Assembly (NCBI GenBank): GCA_016630955.3 | Contig: CM049987.1 | Span: 1,674,001 to 1,738,000, forward strand | Origin: Didymella arachidicola | Taxonomy: Eukaryota > Ascomycota > Dothideomycetes > Pleosporales > Didymellaceae | Reading direction: 5' to 3' | Length of the DNA: 64,000 nt | Part shown: positions 20,220 through 31,464 of the stretch, piece by piece | Layout of the letters: each line of letters opens with the position of its first letter | How positions within the stretch are numbered: the first letter of the stretch is position 1 | Translations under genes and position numbers: made by a program | The notes under the pieces: model-generated | What the model was told of the DNA's origin: nothing | The model's input: the letters and a program-made list of their open reading frames with translations, nothing else | The model's database searches: none

Positions 20220-20758
20220 AATAACAGGATAAGTTAGCCGTTAAGAACTAGGCCTACGTTACGTCAGATCAGGTTACAACTACAGGATCGCAAGTGAGAT
20301 GTACGGTGCAAAGTCACACCCCTTCTGAGCCTCGTCATGGTGGGCTTAGAGGTGTATGTAGACGCTTGTAAGGGTTCGAGGGTTCGAGGGCTCGAGGGTT
20401 CTGTTGCGATGTATGCGAGCTGACTGAACAGCGTTTAATGAGCGGCGAGGTCGTGACTATCGTGCAACAGCGTTGATGACTGGGAAGGCCGCCCGCTGAC
20501 ATGCTACGCCATCCTGCAGCATTTGTCGTGCCTGACTGTGGGTTATGATATTGGAGACGAATTTGTTGAATTTCCTACGTGCTCCACCAATCATCCGAAA
20601 GCCTTGTCAACACACTGCATGCATGAGCGAGGCAGAATATCACACAAAGGATGGACATCCTCAGCCTCACGATGGATACTTCATTCCCATCACTTTCTTT
20701 AAGTCACTACCTTGAAACTTCATTCCTGGTTTGCAAGAATAGTCCTGAAAGCGTGAAA
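20220..20758. other. Intergenic region between the two damaged genes
   Basis: About 540 bp between divergent genes, presumably holding both promoters. It includes the short tandem repeat at 20373-20400. No further gene was recognised. Confidence 0.5.
20373..20400. repeat. Short tandem repeat, unit GGTTCGAG
   Basis: About three and a half copies of an 8-bp unit, with a T-to-C variant in the third copy (GGCTCGAG). It resembles a tRNA B-box locally, but no cloverleaf surrounds it. Confidence 0.7.
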
Positions 20759-23700
20759 ATGGGAGACAAGCCGCGCATCGGCTTCGATGAGAGCTTCAAG
20801 GTATTGACGCAACCTGATGACATCTCACCAATTGAACAATCATTGTATAGCGCCCGCCCAGGCCAGTTGAGAACAGCATATTAGACGCTCATGGTCAATC
20901 ATCTGATCTTCAGCATCTACACAAAGTCAGCCAATCCTATTCACTGCCTCGCTCTCAAGCCTCGTCTGCCGTGTCGGTGGATGAACACAACTTGCAGATG
21001 CCACCCTCTCCTGGACGATCCTTCGACCAGCTACAAACGGTTACTTTCAACGCATACACAAGAGATTTGATGATGAGCAGCAAGTTATCGCAGACCAGTT
21101 TGAGCATTTCTGCTAAACACGGGAACGACAGCAACCGCAGCGGCATATCGCTTAGTAGTGAAATTGGCCTTACAGAAAATGAGCAGGAACTCAAGAAAGA
21201 TTCATGCCGTTACATGGCCACTACAGCCAGCTTTAATGAACCAGAATTGTACTCCCTTCCCTCGACAAAAGCGTCTTCAATCATCTCAGAGGATTCTTGC
21301 GATACTCGCCAGCTCTGGGCAGCCGAAAACTCACCAGAGCAGCTCGAAGCAGCATCGCTATCGACATGGCACGGCGAGGACGACGTCCATACCCCACGCT
21401 CTGTCTCAGCCAGTGGAGGCTTGCAGGAGAGTAACCGCTCGACCCAACTCGAATTTGGTGGCAGATCACGACATGATGACGAGAACATCCATCTTGAAGA
21501 ACGAAACACTGAGAAATATCGTGGTGCTATCAACTTACTGTCTCTCAAAAGTACGGTATGTTCGACGCTGTGGCCGCAACTCGAACGCGGCACAAATGGA
21601 GCTCTCGCGTCATTTATTACGACTCATTGAATTCGCCCAGGGCGCATGAAGTGCTTCGCCGTGAGCCTTGGGCCCGTTGGGCGAACCAGCCGACGCTACA
21701 AGAGTTCGAACGAGAACTGAAGCACAATATCGGAAATGACTGTCACCAGCGTTTGATTCTAGTTGAAGATCTCTCGCCATACCTCATCGAACTTCTGGGA
21801 ACAACTTTTCGCATTCCTCCACATGTTTTCGAGGTGCATTTGGCGCGTTCAAGTTATGGCCCCGAAGACAAAACAAAGTCAAAGGTCAGACTTATATGGC
21901 AGTCTCGACCGTCACAGGAAGGTTATTCATTCATTGCCTGGTATCGACCCGCGATTCCAGTGGTGCGCCTGACTACCGGATTACGTGGAAAGCTGTTGTC
22001 AGTGGACAAAAATTCTGACTTCCGGGCAAGATCGACTGTCAAAAGAAGAGGCGACGACGATGAACTGGTAGTAACTTGTCCTTTGGGCCCTATAGGAGGT
22101 CCGAAAGATAAGCACAAAGTACGAATGAAGACTTGCTCGAATATCTGGCGCAGTTGGCTCGAATTGTGCCCACGTCCTGGTATATCCTGCAAAGACTCTG
22201 ACATTCAATATCCTGTGGGATGGGAGGAAAGAGCTACGACCTGGACGCATCAGTTTCGTGACTGCAAGATCAGTAAGTCATGCGCAACCGGCTCTTAAAT
22301 CACGCTGACAACTAACAGTAATTGTGCTACTGGATCCCCTGCCGAGAGTGGTATACAATGCACTAGAACTAGATGACTTAGTCTATGCCGATGAAACTTA
22401 CAGAAAGAGTAGAGAAAAAGAGATTCAGGAGAAGATTTTCAAAGCTCAGTCCGCAATAGCAGCTCTTAGTCCCCAAGCTGAGCAATATTGCATGGCTCTT
22501 GCAAACGACTCTTTTATTGACTTTTTTTATCGAGGACGGCAGCGAGATGAATCAACAAGACCTCACGAGCAGTACAGCAAACGTGCCATGGCAGCGAGGC
22601 AGTGCAACCAATACGATGACTGAACAGGTGAATGTGCCGACATTTCAGAATGTCAGACGGAAGAACTTGAGAGCAATCGCACGAGAAGACGCGAGAGGGC
22701 GCAATCCGCATATTGAATTTCACCGGAATAAGACGCCCCTTCCCGTCTACGAATCTGTGGAATCTAGGTTCTCCGGGATGGAATTGGATGAGGGAATATT
22801 CACCCAAGACTTAGTGGCGAGTTACCTTGCGAATTTGGAATATCCTTCTTCGACGCTTGATCGATTCGATACTGCGCTGTGGGGGGATAGGGGCAAAGAC
22901 GTTGCACACGATCTGTTGCAGGGACTCTTCAACATCATACATGATAATTCGCAAAGTCTGATGGACGCCATCGACACATCTCTGCATCAGATCAAAGAAG
23001 ACACACTCGATGAGGGTTTGGTGCAAGAGCATGTGAGCTTCTAGAAAGGCCTTCTACACCGTCTACACCACAGTCTAAAAGGACTGGAGCAAGAAGTCGC
23101 TAACTTTTCGGAGTTTTGGAACGGAACACGATCCCGGTCCAGGATACTTGCCACTGATGTCGGCAGCAGATTGACGGACAGTTTGAGGTACGTGGATGAG
23201 ATTACCCGGTTGTTGCATGAGGAGATGCAGATTGTGCACAACCAGCGGAACATCGCGGAGACCGAGGGCTTGTCGGAGCTGACGGAGCTTGCTTTCGTTT
23301 TTATACCCCTGTCCTTTACCGCAAGCATTTTCAGCATGCAAGTCAACGAGCTAGCGGATGGTGTACCGCTATACAGCTTTGCGGCAGTGGCGATAGGCTT
23401 TGTCTTGATGGCTTACGCGGTGCGACTTGCGGTCCGCAACACCGCTTTGAGACGTTATCGAGATGAAATCTTTCGTTACACTCGCGAGGAACACCACCAC
23501 CTTCAATACAGTAATCCTGTACCAACTCGCACGTTTCTGACGTGGATTGGTAGCCGCATGGTCAAGGTCATCACCCTGAACCATAGGATCACGTGGATTG
23601 TTGTCAAAGTGTCTACGTACCTGTGGATCCTTGGAGCGCTTCTCTCAATTCCAATTGTCGTTCTTTGGAGGCGCAACATTGACAAAGGTTTTTCGGCTGC

Positions 23701-23917
23701 TATCACCGTTCTGCTTGTGCTTCTGGATGCGGGCATGATCGGTACAGCCTTCAAAGGCTTTGAGAGTTATACAGATAACTGGAAGCCACGCATGCGCAAG
23801 AGAACGCTTGGTGGACCCAAACCGCACATGCCGAGAAGAGGTTCGTCGAGGGAGAGGAGTTGGATACGTGATCTGGATCCGGAGATGGGTACGACCGAAG
23901 GAATTGTGGATCCGTAG
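20759..23917 (+). pseudogene. CorA-like Mg2+ transporter gene with frameshift and nonsense lesions
   Basis: Exon 1 is 20759-20800, then after a 50-bp intron a long Ser-rich exon runs from 20851 to about 21555. A second body starts near 21641-21666 and runs to 22272; a 46-bp intron (GTAAGT...CTAACAG) leads to 22319-23917. The C-terminus has the two CorA membrane helices (LAFVFIPLSFTASIFSMQVN, FAAVAIGFVLMAYAVRLAV) after a long helical stalk (LKGLEQEVANFSEFW, LRYVDEITRLLHEEMQIV). The usual G-M-N is here S-M-Q. Two lesions are visible. A run of seven T at 22522-22528 shifts frame (six T would join FIDFF to IEDGSE). A TAG at 23042-23044 stops a frame that otherwise continues unbroken. The junction around 21551-21665 has no in-phase YAG acceptor. 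It is probably a pseudogene or carries sequence errors; intact it would exceed 900 residues. Confidence 0.75.
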
Positions 23918-24923
23918 TTCGCGGTGATGGCTGACCCGCATCAAGTTCAAGACAGGGAAGAGAATAGCAATATAAACGGTGGACTAGAGTTGAAGCATAG
24001 ATACCACGCGCTGGTATCTGACCTGATTGTGGCTGCTGAACATTGCGAAGTACCCGAATCGTATGTCAGCCAGGAATCGCCGAGCAGCAACGATGCACAA
24101 TGCAGAGATGAATCGAAGAGCTTTAGACAACTTTAAGGTAAATACGCTGCAGCGAAGAGTCTCGGTAGGCATCGACTGCGCTTTGAGAGGGGCTCTGCAT
24201 ATCAGCAAGCCTTCTAGCCGCCATTGAGATTCATGGGACCATTAATTTGAGGAAGGATTCGGTGTTGTTCCTGCAGCTTCTGCAGCCATGTTGAGGATTG
24301 GTGCGAGCATTGATTTTGCGTCGCCTTCGGAACATCTGCCAGGCCAGCGCTCGCTGTCGACTTATCCTACTTGATGAGATGGAAGTCCCAACATCATCAA
24401 GTCTGGCGCTCGTCGTGTGCCCATGTGAGCATCAGACGTCACGGATTTCCAATCGCCACTCTCAACAATTTTGTGCCAGCGTACCTGACAGGTCGCACAT
24501 CGAATCTCAGGCCGGTGAAACGGTCAGCTGCCGGCACCTGACGAACACCTGCAGGACCAGGGCCCGCTTTGGTGCCAGGGTGCCTGCAAGGGCTGAGGCA
24601 GCCTAGACGGAATTGGCCCATTCGCGAATCGCTGTTTACCAACAAGCGCTAAGCCCCCTTCAGCTCCGCTGCAGCTTACGCTAACCATGTCGGGATGACC
24701 ATTTTTGCAGCTTGCTGCGTTTGAGGAGGGATTGAAAAAGCTGTGATTGGAGCACGTGCGTGGAATAGTATATGGCGAGGTAGATTTGCGCCTTCTGTGT
24801 CGTCAGACGGCGTGAAGATGAGGGGTATAAGTGCGTTGATGTTTCCTGCAGGACCTTGTGCATTTATCAAGCCTCGACAGTCCTCTTCCAACTGTGCATC
24901 GCACTCTCACATCAAACTGCATC
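23918..24923. other. Intergenic region
   Basis: About 1 kb with only short, unconvincing frames on both strands. It includes a GC-rich part around 24480-24700. No gene, tRNA or repeat was recognised. Confidence 0.45.
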
Positions 24924-25222
24924 ATGTCGAAGCAAACGACCACTCAATCTTCTCGATCATCCTCGTCATCCTCGAGTGGACCTGCAACGCCTTCTTCGTG
25001 CGTATCGATGTCTCCTGTGCACTAGGCGCTGCTGACTTGCTCCACATCAGATACTCCGGCTCATCAACCCCTCTATCTGCTCAGGCATTGTCACGACAGA
25101 ATGCCAATCCGTCCGTGGTAGATGAACAATGGGCCCTGGAGGAGGTGAGAAGGATTGCGCGGCTTCAGCAGGCTGCTTATGAGCTTGGTTTTGATCTCCC
25201 ACCACAGTGTTACCGTAGGTGA
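24924..25222 (+). CDS. Small Ser/Thr-rich protein of unknown function
   Basis: Two exons, 24924-24997 and 25051-25222, separated by a 53-bp intron with a GTGCGT donor, a GCTGACTT branch site and CAG acceptor, give 81 residues. The first 45 residues are almost all Ser, Thr, Gln, Pro and Gly with a seven-Ser run. The second half forms a predicted amphipathic helix (VVDEQWALEEVRRIARLQQAAYE) ending in GFDLPPQCYRR. The open frame of exon 2, the clean splice sites and the coding-like second half support a real gene. I do not recognise the family. It lies tail to tail with the hydrolase gene, 32 bp away. Confidence 0.6.
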
Positions 25223-25254
25223 CTTTGCCGATTTCGTCGACAAATAGACCGGTG

Positions 25255-26528
25255 TTATAATATCCTATCCTTAGTAGCGTCAACGATGCTTTGTAGCCCG
25301 CTCAATCGCTCGTCTTTGCTTTCTCCCAGATACAAGCTTGCCACAGGCCATGCGTGAATGCCGCCTGGTTCTTCCCATTCATCAACATGTATGCATGTAC
25401 TCTTGAGAAGACTGATGAGTTCCCTAGTCTCAGGCCCGAGTACCTCTTCGCTGCCGTAGAGAAAATACCAGCCTTTCTCCGGGGACGCGTTTGTCCACTT
25501 TTTGGTGTCTTTGCAGTGACCAGGAGAGACCATTGAATCGTCAATGGAGGCCTTGTTGCCAATGTACTGCCGCCCGTACTGCTCAAGTGACTTGTCATTC
25601 AGAAAATCTGAAGTGGTGTTACGGTTATTCTTCGAGACAATGGTGACCCAAGGGCTGATCATGATGGCCAATCCAGGACGCTGGTGTCTTAGCTCTACGT
25701 GTTCTGTTAGGTAGAGGAGGAAGCTTAACATGAGTGTCGCGCCTGCAGAGTCACCACCAACGACCACTTTCGCTGACGATTGAGCCAATGAGAGCACATA
25801 GCTATAGCCAGCGAGAGTTTCATGAAGTTGAGTCGGGTATGTTGCATCAGGTACCAAGGTGTATTCCAGGGCAAATAACGCAGGATTTCTGTAGCCAGCG
25901 GCTTTCAGCAGGGTGACCCATGCGAGCAAGAATTCCATGTAAAAGAAGGAACTGCCCATCGAGAAGCCGCCACCATGAGCGTAGTAGACAATGATATCCG
26001 GTTGTTCTTGTTGGTTGTGCTTGATAAGTACACCTCTGAAGTCAGGCTATGCTTGTTGGTCACTTTCAGTGCAGGAGTGGAGCTGATGTATACGCACTCT
26101 CTTGACTTCAGTCCACCTGATAGGACTCGTGACAATACCGTGACGGAGCATACGGAATCGAAGGAATGGCAATGACACGCCTCTGGAAAAGAAGACACGG
26201 CCAATGAAGGCTGGCATGTTGGCGAATGCATAGCGCACGCATCTGATGACGAAGTCTTGGAAAGGTGTTGCCTTCTGGACAAAGGGGCTACGTCTTTCGT
26301 ATGGTGCAAAGAAACGCTCACGGACGAACTGATATGGGATGACCAAACCTTCGTATACTGTCAATATCAGTATCGGGATAATGCGCGATACGCGAACTCA
26401 CCTATGAACGGCAGCGCTGGGATCAGCCACTTAAGAACGGGGAACAGGCCAATCTGAATGAGCAATTGGGGTGTCAAGAAGACCAAGAATGCGACGCAGT
26501 CGAGGTACGATATCTGGCTAAGTATCAT
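25255..26528 (-). CDS. Alpha/beta hydrolase, hormone-sensitive-lipase type
   Basis: Three minus-strand exons, 26528-26402, 26357-26098 and 26046-25255, with introns of 44 and 51 bp, give 392 residues. An N-terminal hydrophobic segment (CVAFLVFLTPQLLIQIGLF) suggests a membrane anchor. The catalytic part shows the oxyanion-hole HGGG at about residue 153, the nucleophile elbow GGDSAGA with Ser at about 229, and a C-terminal catalytic His at about 360 (GGIHAWP). The acid is expected near GSEEVLGPE. This layout is that of fungal esterase/steryl-acetyl-hydrolase-like enzymes acting on acetylated or lipid substrates; the actual substrate is unknown. The second splice junction uses a TAG acceptor and was chosen because it keeps phase and yields RPDFRGVLIKHN. 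Confidence 0.88.
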
Positions 26529-27087
26529 CGCGATGAGAGTGTGCAAAGAGGAAGACAGGCGCTCCTCAGATGAACCATTTGTTGATCGATAAACCCTGAC
26601 ACTTGGAGCTCGGTTGATGACGATGACACGAACTCCACTGTTTAGCCTAAGCCACAACCGCTTAGCCGCTCCCCGAGCAAACGGGCGCCTCTGATATGTT
26701 GATGCAGGCGGGAGTGCAGTGGAAGGGTCTTGATATTTTTTGTTGATGATGAGTGTAATTTGCAGGAGCGCCAGAGAGAAGAGTACGCCCTGGAGGCGTG
26801 TACGCGTTGCCACGTGCCATTCTGGAAGCTCGGTGGAAAGCGCACGGCCCCAGTCGCGACTTCCAGAGAAATTCCGTGATATCTCTCACTTGCTGTCCCG
26901 CAAACACGATTGCGACAAACCCCACCACTTCCTTCTCCATCATCACAGCTTGCGCCGACTTGCTCACAGTCCCTACCTGTCGCATTCATATGTTGAAATG
27001 GAATAGTCTGCCGCGCAGAACCCCGATTCGGAACTCGCCCGCTGCAGCCTACCCCAACCTGGAGAGCTTCGACTGAACGACTCCATC
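26529..27087. other. Divergent promoter region
   Basis: About 560 bp between the hydrolase and RING-protein starts. Open frames here show no family features. It presumably holds both promoters. Confidence 0.5.
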
Positions 27088-30000
27088 ATGGCCACCGACC
27101 CAAAGGCAGCGCCGCTCGCCGGCGACTTGAAGGAGCTCGCTCTGTAGGCTTGCAACGATATCGCAGTGCGTCACGTGCTGACTTCCATAGCTCTTTGCCT
27201 ACGAGCGTCTTTCCCAAGGCCTTCTTCTGTGCGCTGTGCAATGAGCTCGCTATTGATGCTTATAAGCTACTCTGTTGCAACAAAGCCATTTGTATGCCCT
27301 GTACGTATATATTTGCGGTGGTACATATGCTGCAATGGCTGACAGATCATAGGTCAAGCAAAGCTTTCGTTCCCTACCGCCTGCCCATCATGCGACCACT
27401 CGCCGCTCGAAGCCGACTCGTGCACTCCAAATAAGGCATTGCGCAACACAATGCGCGTGTGGCTGCAGAAACAAAAGAAGAAAGAGGAGGCCAAAGCAGC
27501 TGCACAAGCCGCTACGCCAGCAACAGAAACGACACCTGCCGCGACAGATGCGCAACTTGAGATGGATGGTGCAGACAATCCAGTCGATAGTGTCGAGGAG
27601 GCCATGGCGCCAAGCGAAGCACCAGCCGAGTCTGCAGCGACTGCGGCAGAGGCTGTAGACGGTGAGCCACGCGCCGTGTCAGCTTCCGCACAGCCGAACG
27701 AGGTAGGTCTTCTTTCTTCTCTCTTTTCTACGTTCGTTTGCATGCGCCAAGTCTACGAAAACACAGAGGCTGGAACTTGGAGGATTGAATGGCTTAAGTC
27801 AATAAACACTATCGATCTCGCACGTGCTGGTGGCTGTAGCATGCATAATTCGCCTCGTGCAGTTGCTGATACTAAGCAGGAACTTGCTAAATCTGAAGGC
27901 GATGATGTGGAGCGACGGGGTAGCTTGGTCTCCCAGGCCGCAACGCAGAGTGTCGAGCCATCTGCCGCCAACGCCGCTTCTGATAACCAAGACATGACGA
28001 ACGGCCCTACGAACATGATGGGCAACAACCCCATGATGAATGGTCAGATGGGTTTTGGCTTCCAAGGCCAAGGCAACTTTGGTGGCATGGGTTTCAATGG
28101 CATGTCCAACACGATGGGCAATGCTAATTGGAACAACATGAACCCGATGGGTATGATGCTTCCTTAAGGTCATGGCAAGGAATGAAGGACTAACATTTGC
28201 ACAGACTACAACATGAACATGTACAACAACTTCGGTGGAAACATGGGCATGGGCATGAACGACATGTCTGCCATGAACATGATGAACTTCGGAGGCGGCT
28301 ACAGCAATGGGTGGAATGGCATGGGTGGTGGCTATGGGAACTTCAACGGATTCAACCAGATGGGTGGATATAATCAATCTGGAGCATATCCCGAGATGAT
28401 GAACCAATTCCCCAAGAACAATTTCCAAAACCAGAACCAGAATCGTCTCCCTGCCAGTCATGGAGGAACGGCCAACAATAGAGCTGGCTCCCAGGCGGGT
28501 TCCGCTTCTGCGCCTGCTGGACAGCAGAGCGGCAATAGTCGCCCTGGCAGCCGCGGTGGACCTGCGCAAAACGTACGTCGATCTCATGAACACATGTCAA
28601 GGCGACCGTCTTTGGTCTTAGGGCCTTTAAAGCCAATAGCTGACAATTTTGGTCCACAGCAGCATGATGGCAAGTCGCCTGACGCGTCGATTGATGCCGC
28701 CGCCGCTTCGAAAGCGGGCGGCGAGCAGGACGTGGATGCTAAAGCCGCCGAAGGGGTTGTTGATGAGGATGGTGGCGCGCAGGACGCTGCACCGGCTACT
28801 AATTCCGCCAACGCTGACAGTGAAGACGCCAACGGCGCAGCTGCAACAACCGGCCAGAATGACGGCTCTGTGCAGACGGACGGCCTGAATCAGATACAAA
28901 CCGTCGAAACTGGAGATGAAGACATGCAAAGTTACAACCAGCCAATGATGGGTAACGGCATGGGCTTTCCTAATGGCATGATGAATCAGTTTCCTAACCA
29001 GATGCAAATGAATGCACCTTTCGACCCTAGCATGAACATGGGGTTCCACCAGAACAACAGTTTTGGTCCTCGTGGTGGCTTCAATGCAGCATATGGTGCT
29101 GCTACGGTCTTGACAGGCGAGCCGCAGGGTCGTGGCGTTGAAGGTGCACCCACAGGTCCGCGAGCGATGCGTGAGGGCAGACCAAATACGGGTTTCTCCA
29201 GTCGAATGAACAATGCCCGCTACCAGCCGCCGCCTCCTCCTAAAAGCGTAACGCCTGCGCAGAGCGTTGGAGCCCGCAGCCCGCAGCGGAGGGTACGATC
29301 GTAAGTATATCACAAAGATGACTTGTGAGGACCGCGCTGACTACTGAACAGTCGCTCTCCACAGCGAGATGAGAGTCTTCGCATCAAAGAGAGGTCAAGG
29401 TCACGCTCTCGTTCGAGATCACGAGCGAAAGATGATGAGGCAGACAATGGCCGAGATAGGTCACGCTCTGCAAACAGGGGGTCAAAACGTGAAGGCAGAG
29501 GACACTCAGTAACACCACAGGGTGATGACATTCACGAACGCCGCAAAGACCGCCGCCATCGCTTTTCACGAAATGATGACCGCGAAGAAGAGCACGATGA
29601 CCGGCAACGTGATGACAGGGGCAGTCGTGGCGATCGTACACGCAGTGCCTCCGCCGATTCAAAGTACCGCAGCAGTCGCCGGGACAGGGAACAATACCGC
29701 TCCTCACGCTCGCACCGCGACCGCAGCAGGGAACATCGCCGTCGTCACCGGTCGCGGTCTCCTGCTGAAGAGAGCAAGTACGACGACGATACACATGTCA
29801 ATGGCGACCGAGACTCAGAATCTGGCTCGCGGCGCAAGCACAGAAGCGATAAGGACAAGCACAGTGACAGGTCACGCGACAAGGAGCGTGAGCGCGACAG
29901 GCGTGATCGCAGAGAACGGGAGAAAGACTACGACTACGACCGCGAGAAGGATCGGTCGAAAGACAAAGATAAGGAGCGCAGGCGCCGACGCGATCGCGAG

Positions 30001-30813
30001 GGAGAGGGAGAAGAGCGCGAATATGATGACGACAAGCACCGCTCATCTCGACGGAGCCGCAAAGACCGGGATCGAGAGGACCGCGGGCGCGATGAGCGCA
30101 GCCAGAACGAGCGGAGCCAGAGCGATCGTGATGTAAAAGCGAAGCGTCCAGCAGAAGACGATGTAGTGGGCAAGATGATGCAAAAGCGCGCTGTCTCTCC
30201 GCCATTGAACGCTCCTACAGGACCAGCCGCAAATACATTCTCGATCAAGGGTGCAGGACGATCGAAGACCAATGTTATGCCACCGCCACAACCACCAACT
30301 GGTCCCCGAGGCTTCCAGCCGCCCAAGGGTCCCGCAGCGGACCGTGGCAAGGATAAACATGGCCGGAACAGCAGTGTTTCCTCGGTTCTCTCTACACCTG
30401 CAACGCCATCGGAGCCCACTACGCAAGACCACTATGCCGCCGAGCGCGAGAAAAACGCCCGGGAACGCAACAGCCGCGACCGCGTAGACCGCGATCAACG
30501 TGACACTCTTGAAAAACCTATTCACTCACGCGTACCATCCTCTACTCGGCCGTCACTATCTTCGAAACGCTCCCGCGACGACGACCCGGATGTCGATGAT
30601 GCGCCGCGTGGGCCCAGAGGCGATGTCAAGGCGCCAACTGGACCGGCCGCCAAACGTCGCAAATCTGATGGTCGAGGAGATAACGCCATTGCCAACCTGT
30701 TCACAGCAGGCCTTAGGAAGAACGCAGGCAAGTCTCGACGCGGTGGGGTCAGGACAGAGGGCGACGTGGAGAGGGAGATGGAACGTGTTGAGCGTGAGAG
30801 GGACAGGCGGTAG
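27088..30813 (+). CDS. RING-finger protein with Met/Asn/Gly-rich centre and RS/RD-rich tail (RBBP6/Mpe1-type RING)
   Basis: Seven exons join in frame: 27088-27143, 27191-27300, 27353-27702, 27880-28150, 28205-28572, 28660-29300 and 29352-30813 (1085 residues). Residues about 32-70 form a C4C4 RING/U-box-like domain: CALC, LLCC, ICMPC and CPSC. The ELAIDAYKLLCCNK pattern is closest to the RING of RBBP6/Mpe1, a cleavage-and-polyadenylation E3 ligase, but the DWNN domain and zinc knuckle of that family are absent. The centre is rich in Met, Asn, Gly and Gln, a low-complexity region. The C-terminal 480 residues are dominated by RS, RD, RE and KD dipeptides, as in splicing factors, followed by repeated APTGP/PTGPRG motifs. 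A role in nuclear RNA processing is inferred. Introns 27703-27879 and 28573-28659 are multiples of three and stop-free, so their splicing is less certain. Confidence 0.85.
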
Positions 30814-31354
30814 GTGGTAGACCGTCTCTGTCTTCGAAAAGTTTGAGTGAATGGGCGAAACTGGTCGAGGGGACCAGACGTAATCACGCGCAAGAGTTGT
30901 GATGAAAAGGCGTGTACATATGCATGACGATGAGGCTTGGGATGGTCGGGGGCGGTGGAGTGGATTCTCAACTTCTTGTACTATACCCCGAAAACGATAT
31001 TTGGATGACGGTTACATCATGAAATAGGGAATGGCAAAACCATGCTGAACTTGGATATTCTCTTGCCTCTCCATCAGCCGTGATGAACGGCGTCGAAACT
31101 GTCGTGAAGTGCTTGATGTTTGCTCTGATATCTGAAACTGTAAACAGCAACGACCAATCAGCGGCGAAGAGATGCGGCGAGCAATGACGTGCTCTGGATG
31201 GCGTCCCCCACGCCTCTAGCGGCGGCAGTTCACTGAACCGCATGGTGTGGGGCGCGAAAAAAGATGACTCCCCGCAATATGCTAAAGGAGCTTGAGTGCT
31301 GGTGCTGTTGCTACATTTTGTTCCTTGTAAAAACATAGCACTCCCCCATCTGCA
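30814..31354. other. Intergenic region before MET2
   Basis: About 540 bp between the RING-protein stop and the MET2 leader. No additional gene was recognised. Confidence 0.5.
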
Positions 31355-31462
31355 ATGGCCGCCTCACTCGACAACGGCGCAACTGCCAATGGCGCAATCG
31401 AGTACAGTACGACCACCCACCTGCCCCAGGAGACGTTCGATATCGCAACTTCCCTAATCTGA
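31355..31462 (+). promoter_or_regulatory. Upstream ORF in the MET2 leader
   Basis: ATG at 31355 opens 35 codons and stops with TGA at 31460-31462, two bases before the MET2 ATG at 31465. It is in a different frame from MET2. Such an abutting uORF would reduce initiation or require reinitiation. Alternatively this ATG is an alternate N-terminal exon, its sequence (Asn/Gly/Ala-rich) being compatible with the variable start of Met2 proteins. Confidence 0.55.
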
Positions 31463-31464
31463 CC

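Noticed and set aside
20373..20400. GGTTCGAG repeats as a tRNA gene (B-box)
   Set aside because: No A-box, anticodon arm or acceptor stem can be drawn; it is a simple tandem repeat.
23924..24736. Small frames between the CorA-like and Ser-rich genes
   Set aside because: All are short, lack splice support and show no domain.
28627..29313. 228-codon minus-strand frame opposite the RING gene
   Set aside because: Mirror of the low-complexity Met/Asn/Gly region; composition explains the open frame.
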